Positions 22,038 to 35,253 of a stretch of DNA of 64,000 bases are shown here, piece after piece (positions within the stretch are counted from its first letter, which is position 1; each line of letters begins with the position of its first letter). The notes under the pieces were generated by a model that was given only the letters and a program-made list of their open reading frames with translations, was not told the origin of the DNA and ran no database searches. The DNA is taken from contig NW_026577901.1 of assembly GCF_029407905.1 (NCBI RefSeq), positions 1 through 64,000 of the forward strand. Reading direction: 5' to 3'. Origin of the DNA: Bubalus kerabau (lineage: Eukaryota > Chordata > Mammalia > Artiodactyla > Bovidae). The translations under genes and the position numbers were made by a program.

Positions 22038-23441
22038 CTCAGGATGAGGCCGGTCTCACGAGGAAATTCGAGACGAGCCACGTGGGTGGGGCCACATGCC
22101 GAACGCCCCCGGTTCCCCGGTCCGCCCTTGAGAAGGACCCGAGGCCCGGACCCCTCTTCGAAGGCAACCCTGTGGGTGAAGGCACAACACGAAGGGGCAC
22201 TGCCACCCCCGTGCATCGTCCGCAAAGACCCGCGGGTTCCACACACAGCTCGACGAGGGGCCTGAGACCCCCTGAGCAACTCGAGAGGCCAGCGGGGTTC
22301 CCTTCCTCAGACAAGACGAGGCCTGACTCTCCTGTCCCAACTCTGCAGGGACCCTGCGGTCGGAGTCCGAAACGCAGAGGAAGCCTGAGGTGCCTGCCTC
22401 CCCTCGAGGTGAGGCCCTCTTCCGTTGCGCCAGACCCAGCGGAGTCCCGAGGGGCCCCGCCACCTCCACAGGATCCCTCGCCTCTCAGAGGCACCCTGGG
22501 AAGTTCCCTAAGGTCCCCGGTAGAAGGCGAGGGACACGAGGGTTTCCCGCCGCCCCCCGACAAAGACCTCGAGAGTCCTTCTTCAACGCGTCTCGAGGCC
22601 CTAGTCCCCTCCCGTGACTCGAGAGCCAGGACGCGCTCCCCCTCGCCACGCGCATGGAGACCTGACTTCCCTGGCGCCGCATGAGAGGCTCCCTGAGATC
22701 CTCGTCGTGCCTCGGGAGAAAACCCCCACGGGCGCCGCAGCTCGAGGAAACCCCGGAGACGCGCCCGTCCTCGCGAGCTGAGGGCCTTCTTTTCCTGCAT
22801 GGCCTGGAGAGGAATCCCGTGTCCTGTCTCCAAACTGAAAAGGAGGCTGGACTCCCTTGAGGCCGCTCAGGGGGCTCCCAGAGACCCGCGTCGCGACTCG
22901 AGAGGAGAGCGGAGTCCTTGGCTTCCCCTCGAGACGAGGCCTGACTCCCCAGGGGAGCCTGCAATGCAACCCCGGGATCCTTGCCTTCCCTGGAGAGGAA
23001 TATTAGATCCCGGACACACGCCTAGGTGAGGTCTCTTGGGCCCTGCAGTGACTCGAGCTCAACCCCCAGCTTTCCCTCTCACTCGAGGGGAAGATTGGGC
23101 TTCCCAGGGCCAGCCCAAGGGGAAGCCTGAGATCCCCGTCGTAACTCGAGAATCCCGCGGCAACTCGAGGAAAACCACGTGGTTCCTACGTCTTTGCAAG
23201 ATGAGCCTCTTGCCCGCTATGGCGTCTCAAGGGAAGTCCCAGTTTCTGTCCTGAAGTGCCAAACAGTACCTGACACCTGTCATGCGACCCCCAGAATTTC
23301 CCCGACACACCGAGTTCCCTCGAGGGAAACACCGAGGGTCCCGACACCACTTCATCTGAGCCCCTTCTCCCCTCCTGATGGCGACAGGAGTGTCAATTCC
23401 CCTGCGTGGTCTGGAAGGGATTCCCGGCCTTCCCGGCGCAT
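22038..23441. repeat. Satellite monomer U15, passing into the diverged block
   Basis: Type B for its first ~1,030 bp (to about 23,070). From tttccctctcactcg (23,071) it becomes the first diverged sequence of the super-repeat. Changes such as ccggagacgcgcc (22,753) and cgtgtcctgtctcc (22,819) recur in part upstream of the later super-repeat copies. Confidence 0.85.
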
Positions 23442-24854
23442 CTCAGGATGAGGCCGTCCGCACAAGGAAATTCGAGATGAGCCACGGGGGTGGTGCCACA
23501 TGCCGATCGACCTCGATTTCCCGGTCCACTCTTGAGAAGAACCCGTTGCACGGACACCTCTTCGAAGGCAACCCTGTGGGTGATGGCACAACACGAAGGG
23601 GCACTGACACTCCCGTGCATCGTCCAGAAACACCCGTGGGTTCCACACACAGCTCGAAGAGGGGCCTGAGACCCCCTTAGCAACTCGAGAGGCAAGCGGA
23701 GTTCCCTTCCTCAGACAAGACGAGGCCTAACTCTCCGCTCCCAACTCTGCAGGGACCCTGAGGTCGGAGGGTCGGAGTCAGAAACAGAGAGGAAGCCTGA
23801 GGTTACTGCCTCCCCTCGAGATAAGGCCCTCTTCCATTGCGACAACGCCAGCGGAGTCCCGAGAGGCCCCTCCCATCTCCACAGTATCCCTGACTTCTCA
23901 TAGGCATTCTGAGAAGCTCCTTGAGGCCACCGGCAAAAGTCGAGGGAAATAAGAGTTTCCTGCCACAACCGAAGAAAGACCTCGAGAGTCCTTCTTCAAT
24001 GCGTCTTGAGGTCAGATTCCCCTACCATAGCTTGAGAGCAATAATGCGCTCCCCCTCGCCACGCACATGGAGACCAGACTTCCCTGGCACCACACGAGAG
24101 GCTCCCTGAGCTCCCCGTCCTACCTCGTGTGAAACCCCACACTGGCGCCGCAGCTCGAGAAAACCCACAAGATCCCTCCGTCATCGCGAGATGAGGGCCA
24201 TCTTTTCCTGCATGGCCTGGAGAGCAGTCCCAAGTCCTCTCTCCAAACTTCACAGGAGGCTTGACTCCCTTTAGGCCACAAAGTGGGCTCCAAGAGGTGC
24301 CCGTCGCGACTCGAAAGGAGAGCGGAGTCCTTTGCTTCCCTTCGACATGAGGCCTGACTCCCTGGGTGAGCCTGGAATGCAAACCTGAGATCCCTGTGGC
24401 CCTTGGAGAGGAACATTAGGTCCTGGACACAAGCCTAGATGAGGTCTCCTTTGCCCTGCAGTGACTCGAGCGCAACCCCCAGCTCTCCCTCGCAACTCGA
24501 ATGGATGATTGGACTTCCCTGGCCCAACACAAGAGGAAGCCTGAAATCCCCGTCGTAACTCGAGAATCCCGCCGCAACTCGAGAAAAACCACGTGGCTCC
24601 CCCGTCATCGCAAGATGAGGCCCTTGGCCGCTACAGCGTATCAAGAGAAGTCCCACGTTCCATCCTGAAGTACAAAACGGTACTTGGCACCCTTGATGCG
24701 ACCCCCAAAGTTCCCTGACATACCGGTCTCACTCGAGGGAAACACCAAAGTTCACGGCACCACTTCCTGTGAGCCCCTTCACCCCTCCTGATCGCGACAG
24801 AAGGGTCGATTCCCATGTTTTGTCTGCAAGGGGTTCCCGACGTTCCCCGCGAAC
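23442..24854. repeat. Diverged monomer D1 (1,413 bp)
   Basis: Longer than the norm mainly because of an 8-bp tandem duplication, ggtcggag twice, at 23,762-23,777. The second E-box is degraded to cacggg. Copies at 40,871-42,283 and 59,703-61,115. Confidence 0.85.
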
Positions 24855-26375
24855 CTCCGGATGAGGCCGGTCTCATGAGGAAATTCGAAAAGTAGCCTCA
24901 TGGTTGGTGCCATATGCTGAAAGATCCCGAATTCCCGGTCCACTCTAGATAAGAACCTGACGCCCGGACATCTCTTCGAAGGCAACCCTGTGGATGAAGG
25001 CACAACACGAAGGGACACTGACATCCCCATGCATCGTCTGGAAAAACCCGCAGATTCCACTCACAGCTCCAAATGTGGACTGTCACCTCGTGAACAACTC
25101 GAGAGGCAAGTGAAGTTGCATTCCTTCACACAAGACGAGGCCTTACTCTCCTGTCCCAACTCTTCAGGGACCCTGCAATTGGAGTCAGAAATGGAGAGGA
25201 ACCCTGAGGTTCCTGCCTCAACTAGAGAAGAGGCCCTCTTCCATTGAACCAAACTCAGTGGTGTCCCGAGAGGCCCCTCCCAACACCACAGTATCCCTGA
25301 ATTCTCAGAGGCTCCGTGAGAAGCTACCTGAGGTCACTGGCACAAGTCGAGGGAACCCAGAGTTTCCTGAAGTAACCCGAGAAAGACTTGGAGAGTCCTT
25401 TTTCAACGTCTCTTGATGCCCGATTCCCCTACCATGACTCCAGAGCAAGGACGCGCTCCCCTCGCCACAAGCAGGAAAACTGACTTCCCTAGTACCACAC
25501 AAGAGGCTCCCTGAGTACCCCATCGTACCTCGTGAGAAAACCCACACTGGCGCCGCAGTTCGAGAAAAACCACAAGATGCCCCCGTCAAGGAGAGATGGG
25601 GGCCTTCTTTTCCTGCCTGACCTGGAGAGCAATCCCTGGTCCTCTCTCCAAACTTCACAGGAGTATTGACTCCCTTTAGGCCACTCAGTTGGGTCCAAGA
25701 AATACCCGGTGTGACTCGAGAGGAGAGCGGAGTCCTTTGCTTCCCTGGAGACGAGGCCTGACTCCCCGGGTGAGTTTGGAATGCAACCCCGAGATCCCTG
25801 TCGCCCCTGGAGTGGAACATTTTGTCCTAGACACAAGCCTAGATGAGGTCTATTTTGCCCTACAGTGACTCGAGAGCAACCTCCATCTCTCCCTCACAAT
25901 TTGAATGGAAGATTGGTCTTCCCACGGTCAACACAAGAGGAAGTCTGAATTTCCCATCGTAATTCGAGAATTCAGCCTCAAGTCTTAAAAACCATGTGGT
26001 TCCCCCTTCATCCCAATATGAGGCCCTTGCCAGCTAGAGTCTCAAGAGAAGTCCCACGTTCCATCTTAAAGTTCGAAATGCTACTTGGCACCCTTGATGC
26101 GACCCCAAAGTTCCCCAACATACCGGTCTCACTCCAAGGGAACACCGAAGTTCCTGGTGTCTCCAGGGAAGTCCCATATTCCGTCCTTAAGTGCGAAACG
26201 GTACTTGACAACCTTGATGCGACCGCAAAAGTTCCCCGACACGCTGGGTTCCCTCGAGGGGAACACCGAGGGTCCCGGCACCACTTCATCTGAGCCCCTT
26301 CTCCCCTCCTGATCGCGACAGGAGAGTCGATTCCCCTGCTTTGTCTGGAAGGGGTTCCCGGCCTTCCTGGCGCAC
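24855..26375. repeat. Diverged monomer D2 (1,521 bp) with internal duplication
   Basis: About 120 bp longer than usual because the gtctc-aag-gaagtccc segment is present twice, at 26,039 and 26,159. The palindromic E-box is lost (accatgtgg). Copies at 42,284-43,803 and 61,116-62,635, both 1 bp shorter. Confidence 0.85.
26039..26278. repeat. 120-bp tandem duplication inside D2
   Basis: Two arms, 26,039-26,158 and 26,159-26,278, aligned by gaagtccca at 26,048 and 26,168. The arms differ at several sites (ccacgttcc/ccatattcc, acggta/atgcta), so the duplication is old. Arm length is about four 31-bp subrepeats minus 4 bp. Confidence 0.75.
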
Positions 26376-27777
26376 CTCAGGATGAGGCCGGTCTCAGGAG
26401 GAAATTCGAGACTAGCCACGTGTGAGGTGCCACGTGCCGAACGACCCCGATTTTCCGGTCCGCTCTTGATAAGAACCCGATGCCCGGACACCTCTTCGAA
26501 GGCAACCCTGTGGGTGAAGGCACAACACGAAGGGGCACTGACACCCCCGTGCATCATCCGGAAAAACCCGCAGGGTCTACACACAGCTCGACAAGGGGCC
26601 TGAGACTCCCGGAACAACTCGAGAGGCAACCAGAATTCCATTCCTCAGACAAGACGAGGCATGACTCTCCTGTCCCAACACTGCAGGGACCGTGCAGTCA
26701 GAGTCCGAAACCGAGAGGAAGCCTGAGGTTCCTGCCTCCCCTCGAGATGAGGCCCTCTTCCATTGCGCCGAACCCAGCAGAGTCCCGAGAGGCCCTGCCA
26801 ACTACACTGCATCCCTCACCTCTCAGAGGCACCGTGGGAAGTTCCCTAAGGTCCGCTGCAGAAGTCAAGGGAAACGAGGGTTTCCCGCCGCAACCCAAGA
26901 AAGACCTCGAGAGTCCTTCTTCAACGCCTCTTGAGGACCTAGCCGCTTCCCATGACTCGAGAGTGATGACCAGCTCCCCCTCGCCATGCGCATGGAGACC
27001 TGACTTCCCTGGCGCCGCACGAGAGGCTCCCTGAGGTCCTCGTCGTGCCTCGTGAGAAAACCCCCATGGGCGCAGCAGCCTGAGGAAACCCATGAGACGC
27101 CCCCGTCATCGCGAGATGAGGGCCTTCTTTTCCTGCCTGGCCTGGAGAGCAATCCCGAGTCCTCTCTCCAAACTGAAGAGGAGGCTCGACACCCTTGAGT
27201 CCACTCAGTGGGCTCCAAGAGATCCGTGTCGCGACTTGAGAGGAAAGCGGAGTCCTTTGCTTCCCCTCCAGGCGAGTCCTGACTCCCCGGGGGAGTCTGG
27301 AATGGAAACCCTGGATCCCTGTCTTCCCTTGAGAGGAATATTAGGTCCTGGACACACGCCTCGATGAGGTCTCTTTGGCCCTGTAGTGACTCGAGCAGAA
27401 CCCCCAGCTTTCCATCGCAACTCGAATTGAAGATTGGGCTTCCCAGGGCCAACCCAAGAGAGACCTGAAATTCCTGTCGTTTTCGAGAATCCCGATGCAA
27501 CTCAAGAAAAACGACGTGGTTCCAACGTCTTCACAGGATGAGGCCCTTGCCCGCTACAGCGTCTCCAGGGAAGTCCCATGTTCCGTCCTGAAGTGGGAAA
27601 CGGTACTTGGCTCCCTTGATGCGACACCTAAAGTTCCCTGAAACGCCGGGTTCCCTCGAGTGGAACACCGAGGGTCCCGGCACCACTTCATCTGAGCCCC
27701 ATCTCCCCTCCTGATCGCGACAGGAGAATCGATTCCCCTACTTTGTGTGGAAGGGGTTCCCGGCCTTCCTGGCGCAC
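26376..27777. repeat. Diverged monomer D3 (1,402 bp)
   Basis: Closest relative of the odd left end of the window: ctcgagatgagg and gccgaacccagcag near 26,750 match positions 30-75. Copies at 43,804-45,205 and 62,636-64,000 (cut). Confidence 0.85.
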
Positions 27778-29176
27778 CTCAGGATGATGCTGGTCTCATG
27801 AGGAAATTCGAGATGAGCCACGTGGTTGGTGCCACATGCCGAATGACCCCGATTTCCCGGTCCGCTCTTGAAATGAACCCGATGCCCGGACACCTCTTTG
27901 AAGGCAACCCTGTGGGGGAAGGCACAAAACGAAGGGGCACTGACACCCCCATGCATCTTCTGGAAACACCCGCAGGTTCCACACACAGCTTGTCAAGGGC
28001 CCTGAGACCCCCTGAACGACTCGAGAGGCAAGCAGAGTTCCGTTACTCAGACAAGACGAGGCCTGACTCTCCTGTCCCAACTCTGCAGGGACCCTGCGGT
28101 CGGAGTCAGAAATGGAGAGGAAGCCTGAGGTTCCTGCCTCCAATCGAGATGAGGCCCTCTTTCATTTCGTCAAACCTAGTGGAGTCCCGAGAGGCCCCTC
28201 TAACTCCTCAGTATCCCTCACCTCTCAGAGGCACCTGGGAAGTTCCCTAAGGTCCCCTGTAGAGGTCGAGGGAAACGAGTGTTTCCCGCCCCAACCCAAG
28301 AAAGACCTTGAGAGTCCTTCTTAAATGCCTCTTGAGGCCCTAGTCCCTCCCATGACTCGAGAGCAATGACGCGATCTGCCTGGCCACACGCATGGAGTCA
28401 GGCTTCTCTGGCGCTGCACAAGAGGCTCCCTGAACTCCCCATCATATCTCGTGAGAAACCCCACACTGGCGCCGCAGCTCGAGAAAACCCATGTGACGCC
28501 CCCATCATCTCGAGAGGAGGGCCATCTTTAACTGCATGGTATGCAGATCAAGCGTGAACCTTCTGTCGAAGCTACACAGGACTCTTGACTCCCTTTAGGC
28601 CACTCATTGGGCTCCAAGAGTTACGTGTCGCGACTCGAGAGGATAGTGGAGTCCTTTGCTTCCACTCGAGACGAGGCGTGACCCACCGGGTGAGACTGGA
28701 ATGCGACCCCGATATCCCTGTCGCCCCTGGAGAGGAACATTACGTCCTGGACCCAAGCCTAGATGAGGACTCTTTGCCCTGAAGTGACTCGAGAGCAACC
28801 CCCAGCTCTCTCTGACAAGTTGAATGGAAGATTGGACTTCCTGGGCCAACACAAGAGGAAGCCTGAATTCCCCGTTGTAACTCGAGAATCCCGCCTCAAC
28901 TCGAGAAAAACCACGTGTTTCCCTCGTCATCGCAATATGAGGCCCTTGCCCGCTAGAGCATCTCCAGAGAATTCCCACGTTCCGTCTTGAAGTGCGAAAC
29001 TGTACTTGGCAGCCTTGATGCGACCTCAAAAGTGCCGTGACATACCGGTCTCACTCGAGGGGACCACCGAGGTTCCCGGCACCACTTCATCTGAGCCCCT
29101 TCTCCCCTTCTGATCGCGAGCGGTGGGTCGATTCCCCTGCTTTGTCTGCAAGGGGTTCCCGACCTTCCCGGCGCAC
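27778..29176. repeat. Diverged monomer D4 (1,399 bp)
   Basis: Starts with the variant ctcaggatgatgctgg. Around 28,510-28,565 it carries a run of private changes (taactgcatggtatgcagatcaag). Copy at 45,206-46,604. Confidence 0.85.
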
Positions 29177-31012
29177 CTCAGGATGAGGCCGGTCTCCCGA
29201 GGAAATTCGAGACGTAGCCTCGTGGGTGGTACCACATGCTGAAAGACCCCAATTTTCCGGTACGCTCTTGAAAAGAACCCGATGCCCGGAAACCTCTTTG
29301 AAGGCAACCCTGTGGATAAAGGCACAACACGAAGGGGCACTGACACCCCCGTGCATCGTCCGGAAAACCCCGCAGGTTCCACACTCAGCTCAACAAGTGG
29401 CCTGTCACTCCGTGAACAACTCTAAAGGCAAGGGGAAATCCATTCCTCCACAGAAGACGAGGCGTGACTCTCTTGTCCATACTCTGCAGGTACCCTGCGA
29501 CCCTAGTCAGAAATGGAGAGGACCCCTGACGTTCCTGCCTCCATTCGAGATGAGGCCCTCTTCGATTGCACCAAACCCAGTTGAGTAACGAAGGGCCCCT
29601 CCCAAATCCACAGTGTCCCTGACTTCTCAGAGGCACCCTTAGAAGTTGCCTGAGGTCACCGACACAAATCAAGGGAACCCAGGGTTCCCTGCCGCAACCC
29701 GAGAAAGACCTCAAGAGTCTTTCTTCAATGCGTCTTGAGGCCCGATTCGCCTACTATGACTCGAGAGCAATCACGCACTCCCCTTCACCACACGCACGGA
29801 GACCTGACGTCCCTAGCACCACACGAGAGGCTCTCTGAGCTCCCTGTTGTACCTCGTGAGAAATCTGATACTGGCGCCGCAGCTGGAGAAAACCCACGAG
29901 ATGCCCCCGTCATCGCGAGATGAGGGCCTTTTTTCCTGCATGGCCAGGAAAACAATCCCGAGTCATCTCTCCAAACTCCATAGGAGGCTTCACTCCCTTT
30001 ACGCCACGCAGTGGGCTCCAAGAGATACCCGTCGCGACTCGACAGGAGAGCGGAGTCCTTTTTTTCCCCTCAAGACGAGGCCTGACTCTCCGGGTGAGTC
30101 GAGAATGCAACCCTGAGATCTCTGTTGGCCCAGTAGTGGAACACTAGGTCCTGGACACAAGCGTAGATGAGGTCTATTTTGCCCTGCAGTGACTGGAGAG
30201 CAATCCCCAGTTCTAACTTGCAACTCGAATGGAATACTGGATTTTCCTGGCGCCACACAAGAGGCTCCCTGAGATCCCCGTGGTACTTCATGAGACACCC
30301 CACACTGGCGCCGCAGCTCGAGAAAACCCACGAGACGCCACCGTCATCTCGAGATGAGGGCCTTCTTTTCCTGCATGGCCTGGAGTCCAATCCCGAGTCC
30401 TCTCTCCAAACTCCACAGGAGGCTTGACTCCCTTTAGTACACACAGTGGGCTCCAAGAGATACCCATCGCGACTCGAGACGAGAGCGGAATTCTTTGCTT
30501 ACCCTCGAGGTGAGAACTGACTCCCCGGATGAGTCTGGAATGCAAACCCGAGATCCCTGTCGCCCCTGGAGAGCAACGTTAGATCCTGGACACAAGCCTA
30601 GATTAGGTCTCTTTTGCCCTGCAGTGACTCTAGCGCAATCCCCAGCTCCCCCTCGCAACCCGAATGGAAGATTGGATTTCAAGGCCAACAAGAGGAAGCC
30701 TAAATTCCCGGTCATAACTCGAGAATCCCGCCGCAACTCGAGCAAAACCACGTGGTTCTCCTGTCATCGCAAGATGAGGCCCTTGCCCGCTACAGCGTTT
30801 CAAAAGATGTCCCAGGTTCCGTCTTGAAATGCGAAACGGTACTTGGCACCCTTGATGCGACCCCAAAAGTCCCCCAACACGCCGGTCTCACTCAAGGGGA
30901 ACACCGAGGTTCCCGGCACCACTTCATTTAAGCCCCTTCTCCCCTCCTGATCGTGACCGGTGGGTCGATTCCCCTGCTTTGTCTGCAAGGGGGCCCGACC
31001 TTCCCTGCACAA
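29177..31012. repeat. Diverged monomer D5 (1,836 bp) with 434-bp internal duplication
   Basis: A 1,402-bp monomer enlarged by exactly 434 bp (14 x 31). The whole enlarged monomer is preserved in super-repeat copy 2 at 46,605-48,440, so the event predates the block duplication. Confidence 0.88.
29811..30678. repeat. Internal duplication, two 434-bp arms
   Basis: Arms at about 29,811-30,244 and 30,245-30,678. The ctggcgccgcagct landmark sits at 29,871 and 30,305, a spacing of 434 bp = 14 subrepeats. The junction near 30,231-30,246 (ggattttcctggcgcc) joins the attgg-cttcc and gacttccctggcgcc sections of a monomer, which share a cttccctgg core. This fits unequal exchange between out-of-phase subrepeats. 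Confidence 0.82.
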
Positions 31013-32414
31013 CTCAGGATGAGGCCGCTCTCATGGGGAAATTCGATACGTAGCTTTGTGGGTGGTGCCACTTGCTGAAAGACTCCAATTTCCCGGTCCG
31101 CTCTTGATAAGAATCCGATGCTCGGACACCTCTTGGAAGGCAGCCTTGAGTATGAAGGTACAACACGAAGGGGCACTAACACACCTGTGCATCATCCGGA
31201 AAAACGGGCAGGTTACACACACAGCTCGACAAGTGGCCTGTCACCTCGAGAACAACTCGAGAGGCAAGAGGAGTCCCATCCTCCAGAAAAGACGAGGCCT
31301 GACTCTCCTGTACCAACATGCAGGGACCTTGCGATCTGAGTCAGAAATGGAGAGGAACACTGAGGTTCCTGCTTCAACTCGAGATGAGTCCCTCTTACAT
31401 TCCACCAAATGCAGAGGAGTCTCGAGAGGCCCCTCCAAACTGCACAGTATCCCTGACTTCTCAGAGGCACTCTGAGAAGCTCCCTGAGGTCGCAGGCACA
31501 AGTCAAGGGAACCCTGGGTTTTATGCAGTGACCCGAGAAAGACCTCGAGAGTCCTTCTTCAACCCGTCTTGAGGCCCGATTACCCTACCATGACTTGAGA
31601 GCAATGACGAGCTCCCCCTAGCCATCTCATGGGGACCTGACTTCCCTGGCGCCACACGAGAGGCTCCCTGAGCTCCCTCTCGTACCTCGTCAGAAACCCG
31701 GCACTAGCGCAGCAGTCTAGAAAACCCACGAGACGCCGCCATCATCGCGAGATGAGGGCCTTCTTTTCCTGCATGGCCTGGAGAGGAATCCCGAGTACTC
31801 TATCCAAACACCACAGGAGGCTTGACTCCCTTTAGGGCACACAGTGGGCTCCAAGAGATACCCATCGCGACTCAAAAGGACAGCGGAGTTCTTTGCTTCC
31901 CCTCGAGATGAGGCCTGATTCCCCGGGTGAGTCTGGTATGCAACCCCAAGATCCCTGTCGCCCCTAGGGACGAACATTAAGTCCTGGACACAAGCCTAGA
32001 TGAGGTCTATTTTGCCCTGCAGTGACTCGAGAGCAATCCCCAGCTCTCCCTTTAAACTCGAATGGAAGATAGGACTTCCCTGGCCCAACACATGAGGAAG
32101 ACTGTATTCCCCGTCGAAACTCGAGAATCCCGCCACAACTCGAGAAACGCCACGTGGTTCCCCCGTCATCCCAAGATGAGGCCCTTGCCCCCTACAGCGT
32201 CTCAAGAGAAGTCCCACGTTCCGTCTTGAAGTGCGAAACGGTATTGGCACCCTTGATGCGCCCTCAAAAGTTCCTCGACACACCAGTCTGACTCGAGGAG
32301 AACACCGAGGTTCCTGGCACCACTACATCTGGGCCCCTTCTCCCCTCCTGATCGCGACAGGAGGGTCGATTCCCCTGTTTTGTCTTGAAGGGGTTCCCGC
32401 CTTTCCCGGTGCAT
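31013..32414. repeat. Diverged monomer D6 (1,402 bp)
   Basis: Starts ctcaggatgaggccgctctcatgg; the second E-box is lost (ctttgtggg near 31,053). Copy at 48,441-49,842. Confidence 0.85.
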
Positions 32415-33835
32415 CTCAGGATGAGGCCGGTCTCACGAGGATATTCGAGACATAGCCACGTGGATGGTGACACATGCCAAAAGACCCCGATTTCCCGGTC
32501 CGCTCTTGATAAGATCCTGATGCCCGGACACCTCTTTGAAGATAACCCTTTTGATGAAGGCACAACACTTAGGGGCACTGACACCCCTGGGTATCGTCCG
32601 GAGAAACCCGCAGGTACCACACACAGCTCGAGAAGTGACCTGTCACCCCGTGAACAACTGGAGAGGCAAGCAGAGTTCCATTCCTCCACACAAGACGAGG
32701 CCTGAGTCTCCTGTTCGAACTCTGCAGCGAAACTGCGATCCGAGTCAGATCTGGCCCAGGGGAAGTCAGGAGAGGAAACATGAGTTTCCTGCCTCCACTC
32801 GAGATGAGGCCCTCTTCCATTGCACCGAACCCAGTGGAGTCCCGAGAGACCCCTCCCAACTGCACAGTATCCCTGACTTCTCAGAGGCACCCTTAGACCT
32901 TCCTGAGATCACCGGCACAAGTCGAGGGAACCAAGGGTTTCCTGCCCCAACCCGTAAAAGACCTCGAGAGTCCTTCTTCAACGCGTCTTGAGGTGCCATT
33001 CCCCTACCATGACTCGAGAGCAATGACGCGCTCCCCCTAGCCACGCGCATAGAAACCTGACTTCCCTGGCGCCACAGGAGAGGCTCCCTGAGCTCCCCAT
33101 TATACCTCGTGAGCAACACCACACTGGAGCCACAGCTCGAGAATACCCACGAGATGCCCCAGTCCTCACGAGATGAGGGCCTTCTTTTGCTGTATGGCCT
33201 GGAGAGCAATCCTGAGTCCTCTCTCCAAACTCCACAGGAGGCTTGACTCATTTTAGGCCACACAGTGAGCTCCAAGATATACCCGTCGCGACTTGACAGG
33301 AGAGCAGTGTCCTTGGCTTCCCCTCGAGACGAGGCCTGACTCCCCGGGTGAGTCGAGAATGCAATGCTGAGATCGCTTTCGCCCCAGCAGAGGAACATTA
33401 GGTCCTGGACACAAGCCTAGATGAGGTCTATTTGGCCCTGCAGTGTCTCGAGAGCAATCCCCAGTTCTAACTCACAATTCGAATGAAAACTGGACTTCCC
33501 TGGGCCAGTTGAAGAGGAAGCCTGAATTCCCGGTTGTAACTCGAGAATCCCGCCCCAACTCAAGAAAAACCACGTGGTTCCCCCGTCATCGAAAGATGAG
33601 GCCCTTGCCCGCTACAGCGTCTCAAGAGAAGTCCCACGTTCCGTATTGAAGAGCGAAAAGTTACTTGGAACCCTTGATGCGACCCCAAAAGTTCCCCGAC
33701 ATACCAGTCTCACTTGAGGAGAACACCGAGGTTCCCGGCACCACTTCATCTGAGACTCTTCTCCCCTCTTGATCGCGACAGGAGGTTCGATTCCCCTGCT
33801 TTGTCTGGAAGGCGTTCCCGACCTTCCTGGCGCAC
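32415..33835. repeat. Diverged monomer D7 (1,421 bp)
   Basis: Contains an extra ~16 bp after gagtcaga (tctggcccagggg, 32,749-32,769), absent from D6 but present at the same place in D8. Copy at 49,843-51,263. Confidence 0.85.
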
Positions 33836-35253
33836 ATCAAGATGAGGCCAGTCTCACGAGGAAATTCGAGACATAGCCTCGTGGGTGGTGCGGCATGCCA
33901 AAAGACCCCGATTCCCTGGTCCGCTCTTGATAAGAACCCGATGGCAGAACCCAACTCGAAGGCAATCCTGTGGAACAAGGCACAACACGAAGGGGCAGTG
34001 ACACCCCAGTGCATCGTCCAGAAAAACCCGCAAGTTCCACATACAAATCGACAAGTGGCCTGTCACCCCATGAACAACGCGAGAGTCAAGCGGAGTTCCA
34101 TTCCTCCACACAAGACGAGGCCTGACTCTCCTGTCCCAGCTCTGCAGGGACTCTGCGATCCGAGTCAGATCCGGCGCATTCGAAGCCAGGAGAGGAACCC
34201 TGAGGTTCCTGCCTCAACTTGTCATGAGGCCCTCTTCCATTGCACCAAACCCAGTGGAGTTCCAAGAGGCCCCTCCCAACTCCACAGTGACCCTGACTTC
34301 TCAGAGGCACGCTGAGAAGCTTCCTGAGGTCACTGGCACAAGTCGATGGAACCCAGGGTTTCCTGCTTCAACCCAAGAAAGACCTCGAGAGTCCTTCTTT
34401 AACACGTTTTCAGGCCCAATTCCCCTACCATGACTCGAGAACAATGACGGGCTCCCTCTCACCACGTGCATAGAGACCTGACTGCCCTGGCACCACATGA
34501 GAGGCTCACTGAGCTCCCAGTCTTACTTCATGAGAAACCCCACACTAGCGCCACAGCTCGAGAAAACCTACGAGACGCCCCAGTCATCGGGAGACGAGGG
34601 CCTTCATTTCCTGCATTGCCTGGAGAGCAATCCCGTGTCCTCCCTCCAAACACCAGAGGAGGTTTGACTCCCTTTAAGCCACTCAGTGGGCTCCAAGACA
34701 TACCCGTCCGACTCGAGAGGAGAGCAGAGTCCTCTGCTTCCCCTCGAGACGAGGCCTGACTCCAGGGTGAGTCTGGAATGCAACCCCGAGATTCCTGTCG
34801 CCCCTTGACATGAACATTAGGTCCTGCACACAAGCCTTGGTGGGGTCTCTTTTGCCTTCAGTGACTAGAGCGCACCTCCAGCTCTTCCTCGAATCTCGAA
34901 TGGAAGATAAGACTTTTGTGGGCCAACACAAGAGGAAGCATGAATTCCCTATGGTAACTCAAATATCCCACCGCAACTAGAGAAAAACCAAGTGGTTCCC
35001 CAGTCATTCCAAGATGAGGTCCTTGCCCGCTGGAGCACCCCAAGAGAAGTCCCACGTTCCAATTTGAAGAGAGAAACGGTACTTGGAACGCGTTATGCGA
35101 CCCCAAAAGTTACCCGACATACCTGTCTCACTTGAGGGAAACACCGAGGTTCCCAGCAGCACTTCATCTGAGCCACTTCTCTCCTCCTGATCGCCACAGG
35201 AGGGTCGAATCCTCTGCTTTGTCTGGAAGGGTTTCATGACCTTCGCGGCACAC
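33836..35253. repeat. Diverged monomer D8 (1,418 bp)
   Basis: Starts with the variant atcaagatgagg. Shares the D7 insertion as tccggcgcattcg at 34,169-34,189, suggesting D7 and D8 arose from one another. Copy at 51,264-52,681. Confidence 0.85.
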
